A stretch of DNA of 64,000 bases, taken from NCBI RefSeq assembly GCF_001037495.1, contig NZ_KQ089822.1, positions 4,111,938 through 4,175,937 of the forward strand, written 5' to 3'. The notes beneath the pieces are model-generated. The model ran no database searches. It saw only the letters and a program-made list of their open reading frames with translations, and was not told the origin of the DNA. Position numbers and translations under genes: made by a program. Numbering within the stretch: the first letter of the stretch is position 1; each line of letters opens with the position of its first letter. Shown here piece by piece: positions 62,503 to 64,000 of this stretch. This DNA comes from Citrobacter sp. MGH106. Lineage in GTDB: Bacteria > Pseudomonadota > Gammaproteobacteria > Enterobacterales > Enterobacteriaceae.

Positions 62503-62996
62503 TGAACATTACCCTTGCTCGTATTGATGACCGCCTGATCCACGGTCAGGTCACCACCGTCTGGTCGAAGGTGGCGAATGCCCAACGGATTATTATCTGT
62601 AACGATGACGTCTATAACGATGAAGTACGCCGGACATTATTGCGCCAGGCTGCCCCGCCAGGGATGAAAGTTAACGTAGTCAATATCGAAAAGGCGGTCG
62701 CGGTATATCACAATCCGCAATATAAAGACGAAACCGTATTTTATTTATTTACCCGCCCACAGGATGCCTTGGCAATGGTAAAACAAGGCGTGCAAATAGC
62801 CACCTTAAATATTGGTGGCATGGCCTGGCGACCGGGTAAAAAACAATTAACCAAAGCGGTCTCGCTAGATGATGATGATATTAATGCGTTCCGTGAGTTG
62901 GATCAATTAGGCGTCACTCTGGATTTACGCGTCGTGGCTTCCGACCCATCGATTAGTATTCTCGAAAAAATAAAAGAACAATCTTTCGCTGAATAA
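62502..62996 (+). CDS. sorB: Sorbose PTS EIIB component SorB
   Basis: 164-residue EIIB of the mannose/sorbose family. The signature RIDDRLIHGQVTTVW with the phosphorylated His is at residues 6-20. Transfers phosphate to sorbose entering through SorA/SorM. Starts at the TGATG overlap with sorF; followed by an ERIC element. Confidence 0.93.
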   Translation: MNITLARIDDRLIHGQVTTVWSKVANAQRIIICNDDVYNDEVRRTLLRQAAPPGMKVNVVNIEKAVAVYHNPQYKDETVFYLFTRPQDALAMVKQGVQIATLNIGGMAWRPGKKQLTKAVSLDDDDINAFRELDQLGVTLDLRVVASDPSISILEKIKEQSFAE

Positions 62997-62998
62997 AT

Positions 62999-63124
62999 AT
63001 ACGCAAAATCATTCAAGTTGCATCAAGGCTGAAAATAAGTGAATCCCGATGATCTCACTCTGGTAAGTGATTCGGGTGAACGAACGTAGCCAACCCCGAG
63101 GCAGCCTGAAGGATGCCATGTATA
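62999..63124. repeat. ERIC element in the sorB-sorA gap
   Basis: About 126-bp diverged ERIC copy: AATCATTCAAGTTGCATC, AAGTGAATCCCGATGATCT, GTAAGTGATTCGGGTGAACG, ACGTAGCCAACC and GCCTGAAGGATGCC in consensus order, plus orientation. It splits the otherwise tight sorFB and sorA genes. Confidence 0.88.
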
Positions 63125-63186
63125 AAAGCGCCTGTGTATTAAGGCTGTAACAGGCAGGGATGATCACACTCTGAAGGTGCCATATT

Positions 63187-63984
63187 ATGGAAATAAGTAC
63201 CCTACAAATTATCGCCATATTTCTATTTTCCTGTATTGCCGGAATGGGCAGCGTGCTGGATGAATTCCAGACCCACCGCCCGCTCATCGCCTGTACCGTT
63301 ATTGGCTTAATTCTTGGTGATTTAAAAACCGGGATTATGCTCGGCGGCACGCTGGAGCTGATCGCGCTCGGCTGGATGAACGTTGGTGCAGCGCAGTCCC
63401 CCGATTCGGCACTCGCCAGTATTATTTCCGCCATTCTGGTGATCGTCGGCCAGCAGAGCATCGCAACCGGTATCGCGATTGCGCTTCCCGTAGCTGCCGC
63501 AGGCCAGGTGCTCACCGTCTTTGCCCGTACTATCACCGTGGTGTTCCAGCACGCGGCAGATAAAGCGGCGGAAGACGCGCGCTTTCGTACCATCGATATC
63601 CTTCACGTCTCCGCGCTGGGTGTGCAGGCGCTACGCGTCGCTATTCCGGCGTTGATTGTTTCGCTGTTTGTTAGCGCCGACATGGTCAGCAATATGCTGA
63701 ATGCTATCCCGGAATTCGTCACTCGCGGCCTGCAGATTGCTGGTGGCTTTATCGTGGTGGTCGGTTACGCCATGGTGCTGCGCATGATGGGCGTGAAGTA
63801 TTTGATGCCGTTCTTCTTCCTCGGCTTTATCGCCGGGGGCTATCTCGACCTGAGCCTGCTGGCCTTTGGCGGTGTGGGCGTAATTATCGCGCTGGTTTAT
63901 ATCCAGTTGAACCCGCAATGGCGTAAAGCCGAACCGCAGGCGCAAGCCACCACATCTACCGCCCTTGACCAACTTGACGACTAA
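63187..63984 (+). CDS. sorA: Sorbose PTS EIIC component SorA
   Basis: 265-residue EIIC membrane permease of the mannose/sorbose family with six or more hydrophobic segments. Family markers: the N-terminal DEFQTHRPLIACTVIGLILG (residues ~25-44) and GGTLELIALGWMNVGAAQSP near residue 57. With SorM it forms the sugar channel. Ends 11 bases before the sorM start. Confidence 0.93.
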   Translation: MEISTLQIIAIFLFSCIAGMGSVLDEFQTHRPLIACTVIGLILGDLKTGIMLGGTLELIALGWMNVGAAQSPDSALASIISAILVIVGQQSIATGIAIALPVAAAGQVLTVFARTITVVFQHAADKAAEDARFRTIDILHVSALGVQALRVAIPALIVSLFVSADMVSNMLNAIPEFVTRGLQIAGGFIVVVGYAMVLRMMGVKYLMPFFFLGFIAGGYLDLSLLAFGGVGVIIALVYIQLNPQWRKAEPQAQATTSTALDQLDD

Positions 63985-63995
63985 CGGAGCCCATC

Positions 63996-64000
63996 ATGGA
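63996..64000 (+). CDS. sorM: Start of sorM (sorbose PTS EIID), cut by window end
   Basis: Only ATGGA is inside the window, after a GGAG site (63986-63989). The sor gene order (C, D, F, B, A, M, E) and the spacing predict the EIID gene here. No protein content can be checked. Confidence 0.6.

Overview
This window is a chromosomal segment of an enterobacterium (Enterobacteriaceae, Escherichia/Citrobacter/Salmonella group). Most genes match the E. coli K-12 order around 91-92.5 min, read in reverse: actP, yjcE, ghxP, soxR/soxS, pdeC, yjcB, ssb/uvrA, yjbR, aphA, tyrB, alr, dnaB, qorA, pspG, dusA, zur, yjbJ, dinF, lexA, dgkA, plsB, ubiA, ubiC, the mal regulon, psiE, yjbHGFE, pgi, lysC, yjbD, rluF. 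Proteins are recognisably diverged from K-12 as I remember it. xylE is missing between malG and psiE, a panS-like gene is present and a sor operon follows rluF. Citrobacter is my best guess at genus, but this is inference.

Layout. 0-10 kb: end of the acetate permease gene; a LysR-LrgA-LrgB cluster; the yjcE and ghxP transporters; the SraL sRNA; the SoxR/SoxS redox switch; the phosphodiesterase pdeC; yjcB. 10-18 kb: a complete ferric citrate system fecIRABCDE between yjcB and ssb. 18-38 kb: core DNA repair, amino acid, cell wall, replication, zinc, SOS, lipid and ubiquinone genes, with one accessory cupin gene divergent from zur. 38-46 kb: malM-lamB-malK facing malEFG across a MalT/CRP control region. 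46-54 kb: psiE, the yjbEFGH exopolysaccharide operon, pgi and lysC. 54-59 kb: an accessory island between lysC and yjbD holding a slipin gene, an RtcR-type sigma-54 activator and a panS-like transporter. 59-64 kb: rluF and the L-sorbose operon sorCDFBA(M), cut by the window end.

The most unusual locus is the slipin/rtcR pair (54.4-57.6 kb). The divergent region has a strong sigma-54 promoter facing the slipin gene. Its roughly 290-nt leader contains a tRNA-like element: a T-arm motif, two further hairpins and a closing stem in cloverleaf order, about 75 nt, with an encoded CCA. This recalls the YrlA Y RNA of the Salmonella rsr-yrlBA-rtcBA operon, but here no Ro protein, RtcB or RtcA is encoded nearby. 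The slipin lacks a membrane anchor and may carry a repeated N-terminal module. The rtcR gene has a one-base frameshift in its CARF sensor domain, so in this strain the switch is broken, altered or mis-sequenced.

Other points: lysC seems to have no lysine riboswitch; three ERIC elements each sit inside an operon (fecA-fecB, malK-lamB, sorB-sorA); four PurR-like boxes lie before ghxP; and three near-identical inverted repeats lie before sorC.
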